A stretch of DNA of 64,000 nt, taken from assembly GCA_946965045.2 (NCBI GenBank), contig OX337230.1:3658001-3722000 (forward strand), given 5' to 3'. This DNA is from Epithemia pelagica. Its lineage: Eukaryota; Bacillariophyta; Bacillariophyceae; Surirellales; Surirellaceae. This document shows, piece after piece, positions 1-11,086 of this stretch (the first letter of the stretch is position 1; each line of letters begins with the position of its first letter). Made by a program: the position numbers and the translations under genes. The notes beneath the pieces are model-generated. The model ran no database searches and was not told the DNA's origin. It worked only from the letters and a program-made list of their open reading frames with translations.

Positions 1-1
1 C

Positions 2-256
2 AAGACCTGCTATTGTCGCTCCCGTTGTGGTGCCAACTTTCACACAGCCTGCATTCAGCATTGGCTGCGATCGCAACGCAGTGAACCAACCTGTCCCATG
101 TGTCGTGGTCCATGGGAAGATCCAGACAAGAAAAAGACTAGCGGCGACGACGAAGGCTATACCAATTTGGGACGCCTACAAGGACAGTCACCGGATCGTG
201 ATACGAGCACCTATCATTACGAGTACAGAGGGTACAAGAGATACCGACGCTGGTAA
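2..256 (+). CDS. RING-finger protein, 3' end only
   Basis: The frame is open from base 2 and ends at TAA 254-256; the 5' part lies outside the window. The visible 84 residues hold a zinc-binding pattern: a C-x-C-x3-C pair near the start, F-H-x2-C, then T-C-P-M-C-R-G-P-W. This is the second half of a RING domain, as in ubiquitin E3 ligases; the family is known, the E3 role is inferred. The Cys-His spacing and the trailing W-L-R and C-P-M-C-R-x-P-W resemble the ZSWIM2-type RING more than a classical RING-H2, but too little is visible to be firm. After the RING comes a charged tail. The last 22 codons and the stop lie inside the first copy of a 162-bp tandem repeat, so the present C terminus is made by repeat DNA. 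Confidence 0.6.
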   Translation, partial: KTCYCRSRCGANFHTACIQHWLRSQRSEPTCPMCRGPWEDPDKKKTSGDDEGYTNLGRLQGQSPDRDTSTYHYEYRGYKRYRRW

Positions 257-670
257 TAGTCGATGTGGCCCACTCTATCGTATAGAAAGTCAAAGCGAAC
301 GAAAAGACTTGAAAACTTGACTACGAAAAACTGGCATATTAAAAAGGAGTCACCGGATCGTGATACGAGCACCTATCATTAGGAGGACAGAGAGTACAAG
401 AGATACCGACGCTGGTAACAGTTGATGTGGCCCACTCTATCGCATAGAGAGTCAAAGCGAACGAAAAGACTTGAAAATTTGATGGCGAAAAACTGGCATA
501 ATAAAAAGGAGTCACCGGATCGTGATACGAGCACCTATCATTACGAGGACAGAGGGTACAAGAGATACCGACGCTGGTCAAAGTCGATGTGGCCCACTCT
601 ATCGTAGAGAGCCAGAGCGAACGAAAAACAAAACTTGAAAAATTGATTGCGAAAAACTGGCATATTAAAA
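188..670. repeat. Three-copy 162-bp tandem repeat
   Basis: Copies begin at about 188, 350 and 512, each opening with TCACCGGATCG and closing near an AAAAAGG run. Copies 1 and 2 differ at scattered bases, and copy 3 is more diverged at its end. Copy 1 contains the end of the RING gene; copies 2 and 3 look like extra copies of that gene's 3' end. Confidence 0.85.
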
Positions 671-1379
671 AGGCTTCCATATGTCTTGTCGTGAAAGATA
701 CTTTGAAAGCTGGAGATGAAAAGTACCCACCGACGCTAAATGACAATGGTTCGAAGTCAACACCCAACTTCCCGCAGACGAATTTCCGACACCAAGGACA
801 GGAACAGGCAAAATACCTCAAGTATAAACACGTTGTTTGTCTGAAATCTCAAGTCCTGGTTGTAGTCTTTGGTGCCAGTGACACGGGCCAATCTGTGGAA
901 CTGATGGCACGAAGTGCGTACACGTGGTCAGCTCTCATCTGTCCAAAGTAGGGTGGTCTCGTTGGGATGAAACGTAATTATAGTGAGACACACACTGACA
1001 AGGAGCAACGGTATAGGAGGACACTTTCGAGCTCATGAAGAAACTATGCACAATGATAACGAATGGGAATCTTCAATCTTTGATGACAGATACGTCCAGT
1101 GTGTGAAGGGGGTTAATGAGCTTCGAATTGTCTTGTGTCTAGGTAGATGAGATTTGTGGGCGCTGATTGCCAATGACAGCACTTTTGCTTAAAAAGGCTT
1201 GTCAGTGTCTGTGTGGGGCAAGGCCCACACCATCACCTTGTCCCGCAACTCTTGTGCCCACATTTTTCGGGTGGAAACAAGGGCCGCGTGCCTCATGGAC
1301 CCAAAGAGCCCAAACAATGCCCTGCTGCTCGGTTTCCTCCTAGCACAATAGATGTGTTGTTCTATGATGATGATGATGA
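671..1379. other. Intergenic, no supported gene
   Basis: Short ORFs occur on both strands but lack recognisable domains. From 1500 to 1550 there is CTT/TGTTGT simple-sequence DNA that belongs to the neighbouring minus-strand gene. Confidence 0.5.
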
Positions 1380-2789
1380 TTATTCCTCGACCCGATGAAT
1401 CGGACCATTGGGAATCCCTGCCAAACGACTGCGTTGGTACAAGTGTTCGTCCTGCACCACATCTGTCGCAGTGGTCCACCAAACGGGTGCACCAGCGTGT
1501 CCTGGCTGTTCTTCTTCTTCTTCTTCGTGGCTGTTGTTGTTGCTGTTGTTGTTTTGGTTGCCCTCCAATGGTTCCTGTAAAGTCCCGAGTACTGGCAAAA
1601 GGATTGGGGGGACAATCTGACTCCAACGATGGACTTGCTGTTCCATTGTCTCGTGATCAAAGGGAGATTCGTCGTGTAGTGTATACGTACGCTTCAAACT
1701 CGGGGCACAACTACTACTCGTACTAATAGAACTTTGCTGCTGCTGCAAGAAGGAGTAGGGTTGGTCAATGAGGATCCACGGAATGACAATCTCGGGATAA
1801 TCACGGCCTCCAGAACCGGGAGGACTTGCATAAGAAAAGAGAAAGGCACCCGCCTCTTGGTATGGATCGCGCAAAAAAGGTGTATCATAGACAAGACATC
1901 CCTGATAGTGTCCGCGAGTGGAGACAATGGGTTTCCAATCCACCAGTCGACATGGCACCAACGGTGCATGGAAAATCGTTCGACGACGATACATTGGATC
2001 GGTCCTTGTCGTCGTACTACGACTACTGCTTTGACGGAGTGACGCTCCTTGCCAGCACAAGGTGGACAGTTTGGCATGTCTCAAATCGGCTTCGCCTCGG
2101 GCATCGACATGAATTCGTACTTGATGACGACAATTGTCGTATTGCAAGGAATGGACCTGACAGGCATAATAGTTGTGGTTGGTCAACTGTCGATTGTGGG
2201 CCTGATTCTATTTCCAAAAGCTTGTTTCATGCACCGTCAGGGTGGGAACCGCACCCCGACGATTGTCGTCCACAATCATGGCGCGCCAGCAATTGTAATG
2301 ATGATGCTTCGGATGAGTTGTGGTTCTTTTAGTTGTTGTTGTTGTTGTTGGAGGACACTTTTTCTTGCGTTTTCTCTTGTTGGTTGGCTGGTCATTCTCG
2401 GACTCCTCCTCCTCTTCCTTGTCTGCATTGGTATTGTTGTCGTTGTCGGTAGTGCTGTTGTACAAGTGAACCGTGGCAGTGGCCATGCGTCGTCCAAAGC
2501 ATTCGTATGCTGCCGCTTTCCATACCTCGGGATACTGAACCGTCAAGGAATAAAAGGTCTTGTTGACTCTGGCACACGACAAGGCCAAGTCTCGGACCGT
2601 ACCAAAGGACAAGACCTGGACCAACAATTCCACGGGCACAATCTGCAACAACAAGGAAGAAGAAGAAGAAGAGGAACTTGATGAGGATGATGCAGCGTCG
2701 GTTTCATTCGACGTTGGAGGAGGAGAAGGAGGAGGAGACATCGTCGTCGTCGTCATATGGCAACTACTATCTAGAGGATCAGCCATCAT
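1380..2789 (-). pseudogene. F-box protein gene with in-frame TAG
   Basis: The ATG at 2789 (or 2786, giving M-A-D-P-L) opens a frame with a proline- and serine-rich N terminus and then an F-box: I-V-P-V-E-L-L-V-Q-V-L, followed by C-A-R-V-N-K and a Y-P-E-V-W-K-A end. F-box proteins recruit substrates to SCF ubiquitin ligases. The frame stops at TAG 2208-2210 but continues in phase for another 270 codons to the stop at 1380. The downstream part is W/Y/P-rich, holds poly-Gln, Asn and Glu tracts, and is clearly protein-like, so one gene of about 470 codons is likely. Either the TAG is a nonsense mutation or it sits in a very short intron: an AG acceptor occurs just after it (ATCGACAG) and in-frame GT donors occur 48 and 63 bases before that AG. 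Divergent from the beta-helix gene 150 bp away. Confidence 0.55.
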
Positions 2790-2938
2790 GGATTCATGGT
2801 CTCTCCACAAAAAAGTGTGAAAAAAAAAGATCGTCACGATTCACGACTCACGACTCTCACGAAACGCGACTACTTTCTTTGGAGCGACCTACAAGCGGTC
2901 TAAACGTGACTAAAGAATGAGTCCTGGACGGTGGAACA
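2790..2938. promoter_or_regulatory. Short divergent intergenic region
   Basis: 149 bp separate the F-box start codon (-) from the beta-helix start codon (+). Promoters of both genes must lie here or overlap the 5' ends. A run of A (about 2819-2828) is visible; no TATA box was recognised. Confidence 0.35.
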
Positions 2939-5749
2939 ATGGCCATTCGATGCTTTATTCCTTTCAACGGGCCAAACCAAAGAATGTGGCGCATCCCGAG
3001 GTGGTTGTTTCTTCGGGTGCTCTTTGTACTGGCATGGACCAAGGTCCTATTGGTACACCGACAACCACAGGACATGGCACAAGCCGCAAACGTGCCAGCC
3101 GCCATTCGTGCCGAAAAAAGTGTCAACGATGATCCGATTCGTACGATCGAGCAATCCATCCTGGAGGGAGAACCGACGAAACCCCTGCCCTTTTCCTTTT
3201 CGTCTCGTGTTTCCACAACGGCTCCCCTTGTGAGTAGTCTTGTCGTCGAGGACGACCCTTATAACAAGACGACGACAACGACGAATCCATACCATTGGAA
3301 GATTCAAGACAATCACATTTTGATTGTGGAGAATACCACATGGAGTGCCGCTTCCATTGTCCAAAATGCCTTGGTCTTGGACAAGACCATCCTAGTCTTT
3401 CCTGGAGCCACCTTGACCATTCAAGGACGGCCTCTTGGGACCTCCGAAACAACCAACGACCACCTACAAGAGGAAGAAGAAGAAGTGAACAGTCAGCAAG
3501 AGAAAAGTTTCAACAACCAGGAGGATGATCGTCCAATGGACCCATTTGTGGTTGTATTTTTGGACGACACTTACGACGACGTTAGTATTACCCTGCACCC
3601 TGGTGCCCATATTGTCTTGGACCATGTCGTCTTTTGGAATCCCAATCAGGACAAGAACGAGACCAATTCTAGTGATTTCAGTAGTAGTGACATGTACAGC
3701 GTGCCCTCTCGAGGTCCTGCCTTGCAAACAATGGGCGATTCCTTTGATTATGTGGATATTCTCAAGAATGATCCAAGACCTACAATTTGGGCCCGACATT
3801 GGGAGTGCCACTTGGTGTCGTCGCAGTGTTTGTCCAGTTGGGGAAATGTGGAGATTTCGCACAGTCGCTTTCACGTGTCGGGTCCCACCTCCTATGCGAT
3901 TGCCGCATCGTGGGGAAAGGTGCACATTCATCATTCTAGGTTTGTCACGACGCAGGGCGCTTGTGGTCTTGTTCCCAATCAGCCAGGATCACCGAGCAAT
4001 GGTCTCGGCGTGACGATTGTACAGTCACAGTTTGATGCGGGCGACACGGGCTTTGACGATTCCTATTTTACATCGGAATGGTACGATTGTATCGATTCCG
4101 TCAACACGTACAGTACCGCGGTTCAAGTACCCGAGGCGGTTTCCTTGACCATTGATCAAAGTACCTTTGTGGGCTACCACAAGGCCATTGTGGCGGGAGG
4201 TGAGGGTCAAGCTGTGGTGACCAATTGTACCTTGATGGGCAACAAATTTGGCTTCATGGGGTACGACAATGGCTACCTAAGTCGAGGCCGAATCGAGGAT
4301 TGTTATTTTTGGCGCAATGGAATTGCCCAAATTGGACACGATGCCGCTCGAAACTTGTATGTAGAAAATGTCGTGGCCTATCAAGCCACACGGTCCGCGG
4401 TAGACTTGTTGATGTATCGCAACATGGTGGGATTTTGGATTTCCAATGCCAATGATTATACGAATAATCATGGTGTTTTGGTACCCTATGCATGGAAAAC
4501 CTGGGATGATATATCCCCGGATGCCGGACGACACGTGTCGAATCTCACCTTTCTCGGCAATGGTGTGGCCGTCCTGGGGACCATTTGGATCCCCCCTCGT
4601 GGTGGAAATGTGAATTTTATGAATTCTGGTTGGTATCACATTGATTATACTGGAACTGCCACGGTGCCCTTGCTCGAGGACATTATGTGGAGCAATACTG
4701 GACAAGCTCGTACCGTTTCCGAACAGGCTGTTCGCGAAAAGATTCGCGATGGCTTTTCCGGTGGTGGTCCGGGCATTGTCCAAATCAATGTGACTGGTGC
4801 TCCCGTATCGCCCTTTCGGCATTCCATGTTTTCGCCAAGCTCATTTACAGCTCCGTACACTCCGCCCACCTTGGCGGAATGGTTTCAAACCAAACAATTC
4901 CAGCCAGTGGACCCCACCATTGTGCATCAAACACCACCTCTACCCAGCACACAATACCTTGATCTGCCGGAGGAATTGGCAAAGCACAACATGTCCGACT
5001 GGTTGGGATTGAACGAAACCAAGAACGTCACGTCCAACGAAAATGCACAGAGCCACAATGACGACGACCACCACAAGATTGTTTGCAATCCTCGTACTGA
5101 CAACAACCACAAACAAGAGGTACAAGAGGATGATCCTCTAGCCGTCATTGTGAAGATCCATACAGCATGGTCTACCTGTGCCCAGCTTTCCGCCTCCTCT
5201 GAGGAAGAATGGCAGAGGTGGTGTTTGGCTCCCGATTCCATGGCTGCCATGGTTTGTCCTCGCTTATGTGCCTGTGGACCCATGATTCGTAATCATTCAG
5301 ACTCTTCGGTTGGTATCTCTGAACCGCCGATGCTCGAGGAGGAAGGACCACCACCCACGGTCGCCATGATGACGGCCACTGCTAGTACTACGCTCTTTCG
5401 GCCCGACGACGGCTTGGCGGATCCCACCACAACAGGAGGAAACGCTTCCACGACCACGGGAAATGCGGCGGACGACTTGTCGGGGATAAACACACCGCCG
5501 AGCAACGCGTTTCTGGACAGTCTCGTCCATTCATGGTGGTTCGTTGGAATGTGTTGCGTGTACTTGACTGTGCTTCATTTGCTCTTGGTGTTTCTCGTAC
5601 GACACTGGTGGTTGTCGTCGTCATTGCCGTCGCCACTGTTGCCAACACAGGACTGTTGCACAACGACTCATCCAACGGATCATCTGCCAATCCAGTCCAG
5701 TAGTAGTACCAGACGTGGTGGTTACACGTCGGTACCAACCAGCGAGTGA
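2939..5749 (+). CDS. Large beta-helix surface protein, paralogue A
   Basis: 936 residues from ATG 2939; a second in-frame Met at residue 16 aligns with the start of the paralogue's hydrophobic segment. Residues about 17-40 form a signal peptide or signal anchor. Residues about 120-570 show repeated short strands ending in V-x-I or F-x-x, with I-S-H-S-R-F and I-H-H-S-R-F pairs. This is the look of a right-handed parallel beta-helix of the pectate-lyase/PbH1 class. Many N-x-S/T sites suggest secretion. Residues about 737-784 are Cys-rich with W-C and C-P-R-L-C-A-C-G, loosely ShK-like. A transmembrane helix lies at about 865-888, followed by a short Ser/Thr-rich tail. No catalytic residues could be assigned. 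A close paralogue lies inverted at 11087-13648. Confidence 0.8.
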   Translation: MAIRCFIPFNGPNQRMWRIPRWLFLRVLFVLAWTKVLLVHRQPQDMAQAANVPAAIRAEKSVNDDPIRTIEQSILEGEPTKPLPFSFSSRVSTTAPLVSSLVVEDDPYNKTTTTTNPYHWKIQDNHILIVENTTWSAASIVQNALVLDKTILVFPGATLTIQGRPLGTSETTNDHLQEEEEEVNSQQEKSFNNQEDDRPMDPFVVVFLDDTYDDVSITLHPGAHIVLDHVVFWNPNQDKNETNSSDFSSSDMYSVPSRGPALQTMGDSFDYVDILKNDPRPTIWARHWECHLVSSQCLSSWGNVEISHSRFHVSGPTSYAIAASWGKVHIHHSRFVTTQGACGLVPNQPGSPSNGLGVTIVQSQFDAGDTGFDDSYFTSEWYDCIDSVNTYSTAVQVPEAVSLTIDQSTFVGYHKAIVAGGEGQAVVTNCTLMGNKFGFMGYDNGYLSRGRIEDCYFWRNGIAQIGHDAARNLYVENVVAYQATRSAVDLLMYRNMVGFWISNANDYTNNHGVLVPYAWKTWDDISPDAGRHVSNLTFLGNGVAVLGTIWIPPRGGNVNFMNSGWYHIDYTGTATVPLLEDIMWSNTGQARTVSEQAVREKIRDGFSGGGPGIVQINVTGAPVSPFRHSMFSPSSFTAPYTPPTLAEWFQTKQFQPVDPTIVHQTPPLPSTQYLDLPEELAKHNMSDWLGLNETKNVTSNENAQSHNDDDHHKIVCNPRTDNNHKQEVQEDDPLAVIVKIHTAWSTCAQLSASSEEEWQRWCLAPDSMAAMVCPRLCACGPMIRNHSDSSVGISEPPMLEEEGPPPTVAMMTATASTTLFRPDDGLADPTTTGGNASTTTGNAADDLSGINTPPSNAFLDSLVHSWWFVGMCCVYLTVLHLLLVFLVRHWWLSSSLPSPLLPTQDCCTTTHPTDHLPIQSSSSTRRGGYTSVPTSE

Positions 5750-5849
5750 ATCGAGCCGCCCAACAAGTCCCTGAGGAGCCATCCACCGCGGCGAACGACT
5801 AGTTGGGCATAGCCAAACAGCCAGTACCATCGAGCAACGAGCTTCTTGA

Positions 5850-6115
5850 CGAGCCTGGTCCATTCGTGGTGGTTCGTTGGGTGTGTTGCTTGACTGTCCT
5901 CCATCCTCCATGTACGTTTGGTGTTCCTTTTACGACAATGGTAGTGGTCGTCGCCGTTGTCTCCGCCGGCACAGGATTCTACAGCAACAACTATACTCCA
6001 ACACTACATCCGTTCCAGTCCAGTCCCGACGTGATAACACTTCGGTACCAGCCACCGAGTCGATGGACACCCCTACGGCTTGTGCCTCGACCAATCTTCT
6101 TGTGACTCCAAGCAT
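5850..6115 (+). pseudogene. Degenerate extra copy of the beta-helix 3' end
   Basis: About 100 bp after paralogue A the sequence again encodes H-S-W-W-F-V-G and a hydrophobic stretch, now with stop codons and frameshifts. It ends in T-S-V-P-A-T-E-S-M-D, which matches the tail of paralogue B better than that of A. This looks like a tandem duplication of the transmembrane-tail part. Confidence 0.7.
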
Positions 6116-6304
6116 ATGTTGAATTATTTATTTTTCAGAGAGCATTGCCAATCCATGAGAATCGGAAAGCGCTCCCCGAAAGAACCATTTCATGAATATT
6201 AGCGCTTAAAGAGTTTCTCACACATGTATTACTAACTAGTACTCATACGGATGAATGGCGGGTTCTTCTTTGTTCATTTCTGCATCTCCCATTCCATTCC
6301 TGCT

Positions 6305-9300
6305 TTAGTCGAAACCACTTCCCACGGCCGGGTTGGACCACGGTTGTTCTCCTCCAGTTGGCGGCCAAGGCACCTGATTGTTGTTGTAATTGTCCACGCC
6401 ACCAGTACTTCGCTGGAGAGCAATGCGTTCATTGACTACAGTCACGACAATGGTGTCACCTTCGCTCCATTCTCCATTGAGAATACCACGTGCAATGACA
6501 GTCTCTAATTCACGTTGCAAGGTTCTCTTCAATGGTCGAGCACCGTAAATAGGATCAAAGCCAACATCGGCCAAGAAATCCAATGCGGCATCCGTCATGT
6601 GCAAGGTCAACTCGCGTTCGGACAAGCGCTGTTCCAAACGACGACATTCCAACTTGACAATCTGGCGCAAGGCAGTCTTGGACAAACTGTTGAAAATGAC
6701 GTATTCGTCAATGCGATTCAAGAATTCTGGTTTGAAATGATTCTTCATGGCCGTGGTGACACGTTCGCGCATCAAATCTTGTTGTTCGGGGCCGACATCT
6801 TCGCCAGTGCTGGTGGTACCCAAATCCAGAATATCTTGGGAACCAATATTGGATGTGAAAATGACAATGGTATTGCGGAAGTTGACCGTGTTGCCCTTGG
6901 AATCGGTTAAACGACCATCATCTAAGAGTTGGAGCAAAACGTTGAAGACGTCGGGATGGGCCTTTTCCATTTCATCCAAGAGCAAGACGGCATAGGGTTT
7001 ACGACGGACCGCATCGGTCAATTGTCCGCCTTCGTCGTACCCCACATAGCCGGGCGGGGCACCCAACAAGCGCGAAACCGTGTGCTTTTCCATATATTCG
7101 GACATGTCAATTCGGATCAAGGCATCTTCACTGTCAAATAGGAAATCCGCAAGGGCCTTGCAAAGTTCTGTTTTTCCAACTCCGGTTGGACCCAAAAAGA
7201 TGAGGGAGGCAATGGGTTTGGACGGATCGTTGAGACCGGCGCGTGATCGTTGGACAGCTTCGGTGACGACTTGAATGGCTTCGTCTTGTCCCATGACCCG
7301 TTCGCGCAACTTTTCGCCCATGTTCAAGATGCGGTCCTTTTCGCTTTCCAAGAGTTTTTGAGGCGGCACACCGGTCCAGACTGCCACCACGGCGGCAATG
7401 TCATCGGCCACGACTTCGTCGCGCAACATTTTTTCTCCATTGTCTCCCACCGCATCGGCCTTGTCGCTATTAATGGCTTCCATTTGCGTCAATTCTTGTT
7501 GCAAGGCCGGCAGAGTCTTGTATTTGAGTTCCGCGGCCTTGTTGAGATCATATTCTCGTTCAGCCTTTTCAATTTCCAAATTGACGGCCGCAATGCGTTC
7601 CTTCAACTCATTGCTGGTATCGACGCCGCCCTTTTCGGCCTGCCAACGACGATTCAATTCTTCTTGTTGACGCTTGAGAGAATTGAGCTCTTCGTCAATC
7701 TTTTCAATCCGGGCCGCTTCTTCCTTGGCGGCGCGACTGCTGTACCCGTCATCGGCGTCGATACTTTCAAAGTCAGATTGCAACGACAGACGTTCCATTT
7801 CCAATTGAATAATGCGTCGATCAATTTCATCCAAAACGGTTGGTTTGGATGTGATTTCATTCTTGAGTTTGGCACAGGCTTCATCGACCAAATCAATGGC
7901 CTTGTCCGGCAAGAATCGATCGGGAATGTACCGATGACTCAATTTGGCCGCAGCCAAGAGGGCTTCGTCCCGAATGCGGACTCCATGATGCAATTCGTAG
8001 TTGGGTTTCAATCCTCGCAAAATACTCACGGTATCTTCCGGCGACGGTTGATCAATCATGACTTGTTGAAAGCGTCGTTCCAGGGCCTTGTCTTTTTCAA
8101 TAAATTTGCGATATTCATTCACGGTCGTGGCCCCAATACAGCGCAATTGTCCGCGGGCCAGGGCTGGTTTGAGCAAGTTGCTGGCATCCATACTCCCCTG
8201 GGCGGCGCCGGCCCCCACGACGGTATGCATTTCATCAATAAAGAGAATAATTTCGCCATCACTCTTGGTGACTTCTTCCAAGACGGCCTTGAGACGTTCT
8301 TCAAATTCTCCTCGCATACTGGCACCGGCCACGAGAGCGCCCATGTCCAATCCAATCAAGCGACAATCGCGCAAACTTTCCGGGACATCGCCATCTACCA
8401 TGCGCTGGGCAATGCCTTCGGCGACGGCCGTCTAAATATAGTGTAGAGAGGTGGAGAGAGAGAGAGAGAAAGAGAGCAAAAGAAGAAGGAATCGAATGCC
8501 AGTAAAGAGAATGAATCACATTCGAACAAGCACAAAGGAAACAAGCTGGAGTGAGGCTTTTTTGTTTCATTGATTCATCTCCAACAATTCCAGACAAGAC
8601 CAGGATCGTCTGGAATCCTCGTCGTCGTCCTTGTCGTCCTCGTCGCCCATTCGTTGGTTCGGTATATCACACACGCACCTTTCCAACACCGGGATCTCCA
8701 ATCAAGACGGGATTGTTTTTGGTCCGTCGACTCAAAATTTGAATGGCCCGTCGAATTTCATCGTCTCGTCCAATGACGGGATCGAGTTTGCCCTCCTTGG
8801 CCTTTTCGGTAAAATCAATGCCATATTTCATCAAGGCTTCGTACATGGTTTCGGCGCCGCGACTATTGGCCGGTCCCGATTTTTCTCGCATGGATTGGAC
8901 AACTTTCAACAAATCTTGGTAGCTGACACCCTGTGCCTTTAATGCGTCTTGGAAAAATCGATCGTCTTCCTTGGCCAAGGCCAACAACAAGCCTTCGCTC
9001 GACACAAAGGAATCCTAGAGAGAGAGGAATACGAAAACAGCAACAACAGGCAGAAAAAAACACACAAAACACAGTTAAAACAAACAAACAGACCATGAGA
9101 AACTCGAACCAGTCACGTGCCAACCGTGCGAATCCTTCCACACCAACAACAAACATCATCACTACTACCAAAAGAGGCATCGCCACCTCTCCCCCATTGG
9201 TACCACCTTCACAACCACAATCACCACCAAAAGAGAAAAACGACAACCACACTTACTCCCAAGACTGTTTTGCCATCGCGTGCCGTTTCCAAAACTTTTT

Positions 9301-9844
9301 GGAGGGATCGTGCCATGGTTTTTTGTTGCGCACTGCCCTGAACCTTGGGTTGTTTGCTCAAGTAGGTTTCCAACGAGGCTCGCAACACTTTGAGATCAAG
9401 GCCCGTCTTGGCCAAGGTGGTTTCGACGACGCGTTGGGCCGATTGGGCTGCTTCGCCAGCGCCATGCTTGGCTGGATTCAACAGTACATCGAGCAAAATG
9501 ACGGCTTCCACCGTACTGGCTTGATAATAATCGGCCGCCTTGGTCAAACTGGCAATCGCCGCCCACGCCGCTTCGGTATACTTGTTTTCACTAAAATCGT
9601 CCGACGACGACAAGTGCAATCGACTGGACGACGAACGAGGACGGAACCGAAAGGATGGTGGGGACACTGCCAGTGGACTTGTCGTCGTCGTCGTCGTCAC
9701 GAGGGACGATGACGACGACAAGGTTCGAGAGGGAGGAGCATACTGAGGATGGGGAGGACAAAAGGCATGACACGTCAATGTCGTGGTCGTCGTCGTGAGG
9801 GTGGCCACCGCCACCCAAGAATAAGTGGAGCCTGAAATCTTCAT
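6305..9844 (-). CDS. clpB: Plastid-targeted ClpB/Hsp100 disaggregase
   Basis: Three exons: 9844-9257, 9014-8679 and 8431-6305; introns of 242 bp (9256-9015) and 247 bp (8678-8432) have GT-AG ends and keep the frame, giving 1016 residues. ClpB is an AAA+ hexamer that extracts polypeptides from aggregates with Hsp70. Order: hydrophobic presequence with C-H-A-F at the expected cleavage site (diatom bipartite plastid signal with Phe at +1), Clp_N repeats (exons 1-2), first AAA+ module (Walker A G-D-P-G-V-G-K-T, Walker B I-L-F-I-D-E), a long coiled-coil middle domain, then the second AAA+ module ([13 protein letters not shown]). The long middle domain separates ClpB from ClpC. Intron 2 falls exactly between Lys and Thr of the first Walker A. 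Confidence 0.95.
8453..8476. repeat. GA microsatellite in ClpB intron 2
   Basis: A short (GA)n run lies in the intron just upstream (in gene sense) of the acceptor; on the transcript it reads as a CT-rich tract, consistent with a polypyrimidine region. Confidence 0.6.
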
Positions 9845-10595
9845 GAGGAATCAGCAAGGCGTTTCTGGTTCGTCGTCGTCAATAGACGAGGGATCTTCTT
9901 GTTGTCTGAAAAAATGAGGGACCACAGAGTGACACCCAATCACACACCAACCAAAGAGTCAAGGAAGCAACGAAGGAAGCGAATCGAATCTCAAGGAGGA
10001 ATCCAAAACTAATGAGAGACAAGAGAAAAACGAGAAGCTCTCACAACGACAGGTGTTGAGTTGAATGAATAACAAGACAACACAGAAGAGAATGGGATTG
10101 CGAAAAGATCCGCGAGAATCTTGTTGTCGTTGTCTTTGGTGTGAGTTTGGATGGGGGTGCACGGCGCGGTTTTGACACCATGGCACGCCCAATTTTCCAC
10201 GTGGAACTCTTTATGGGACTGATTCATCCGCGCATTGGTGGGAGGGTGCACGTCTGGCTCGTTGGTGCATGTGGTGGGGTGGAAAGGGTGCGACACCTCC
10301 CCACCACATCGGCAAAAAACTACTCCTATGGGACATATCTTCTCACAAACCATAGTTCCACGAATGCGTTCCAAGTTCCCATCATGGAACGATTCCTCCA
10401 TGTTGGTTGATTGTTGAAACTAGAAAATCATCCTCATTCCATCATCCAAAAGACCTACCTGCCTACCTAGTTTGTTCCCCCAACGACGCTTGTTCGCGCG
10501 GGGGGTTGTGGAGAATGCGGCACCTCCACAACAGGACAAGTGTGATTGGTATGGGCCACCTATATATTACCCTTAGCTACAGTGCTCTCACATTC
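9845..10595. other. Intergenic upstream of ClpB
   Basis: About 750 bp with no supported gene. It contains the 5' flank of ClpB and the far flank of the degenerate beta-helix tail copy. Only short ORFs without domains are seen. Confidence 0.5.
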
Positions 10596-11010
10596 CTATC
10601 CTGCAGAAGAAACCGTGTGCTGAATACAGGGAACCCAGTTCTTGCCAACACCAAGGATATCGCAAAAGCCCTCACACACAGCACAGGAATGAGTCCACAA
10701 CGAATGCTGCGTGTCAATGGCGGCGGGGACTTCATTCGAACAAAACAGGGTCGATTCACTCGTGTACCGACGGGTGAAATACTGTCTGCTAGTACTACTA
10801 CCACTGGACCGCACCGACAAATGGTCCGTGAGTTGTGCAAGAGTCCTGTGTTGGCCATATAGTGGCGACGGCAATGACAACCACCACCATTGTCGTAGAA
10901 AAAAAAACACCAAAACCACGGGAAGGACAATCAAGTATACACGCGAGACACACATTTCCACAAACCACCACGAGGAAACGACCAAAAATACCAACAAAGG
11001 CCTAATACGT
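10596..11010 (-). pseudogene. Degenerate extra copy of the beta-helix 3' end (paralogue B side)
   Basis: The minus strand encodes S-W-W-F-V-E-M-C, a hydrophobic helix, H-x-L-T-D-H-L-S and a Y-T-S-E-S-T tail, mirroring the C terminus of the adjacent paralogue B. It lies directly downstream of that gene, as the equivalent fragment does beside paralogue A. No start or upstream domain is present. Confidence 0.65.
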
Positions 11011-11086
11011 ACGTGCATAAAGGGTCTCATAGAATCCGGTTGCCAACCGATATCCAAAGCGCCCTCCCACACACACATGACATGAA

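Noticed and set aside
1189-1740. Overlapping ORFs on both strands around 1200-1740
   Set aside because: They follow CTT/GTT simple-sequence tracts and are shadows of the F-box gene's repeat-rich 3' part.
7250-8446. 398-codon plus-strand ORF
   Set aside because: It is exactly antisense to the conserved ClpB exon 3 and ends near its splice site; hydrophobic composition comes from the complementary codons.
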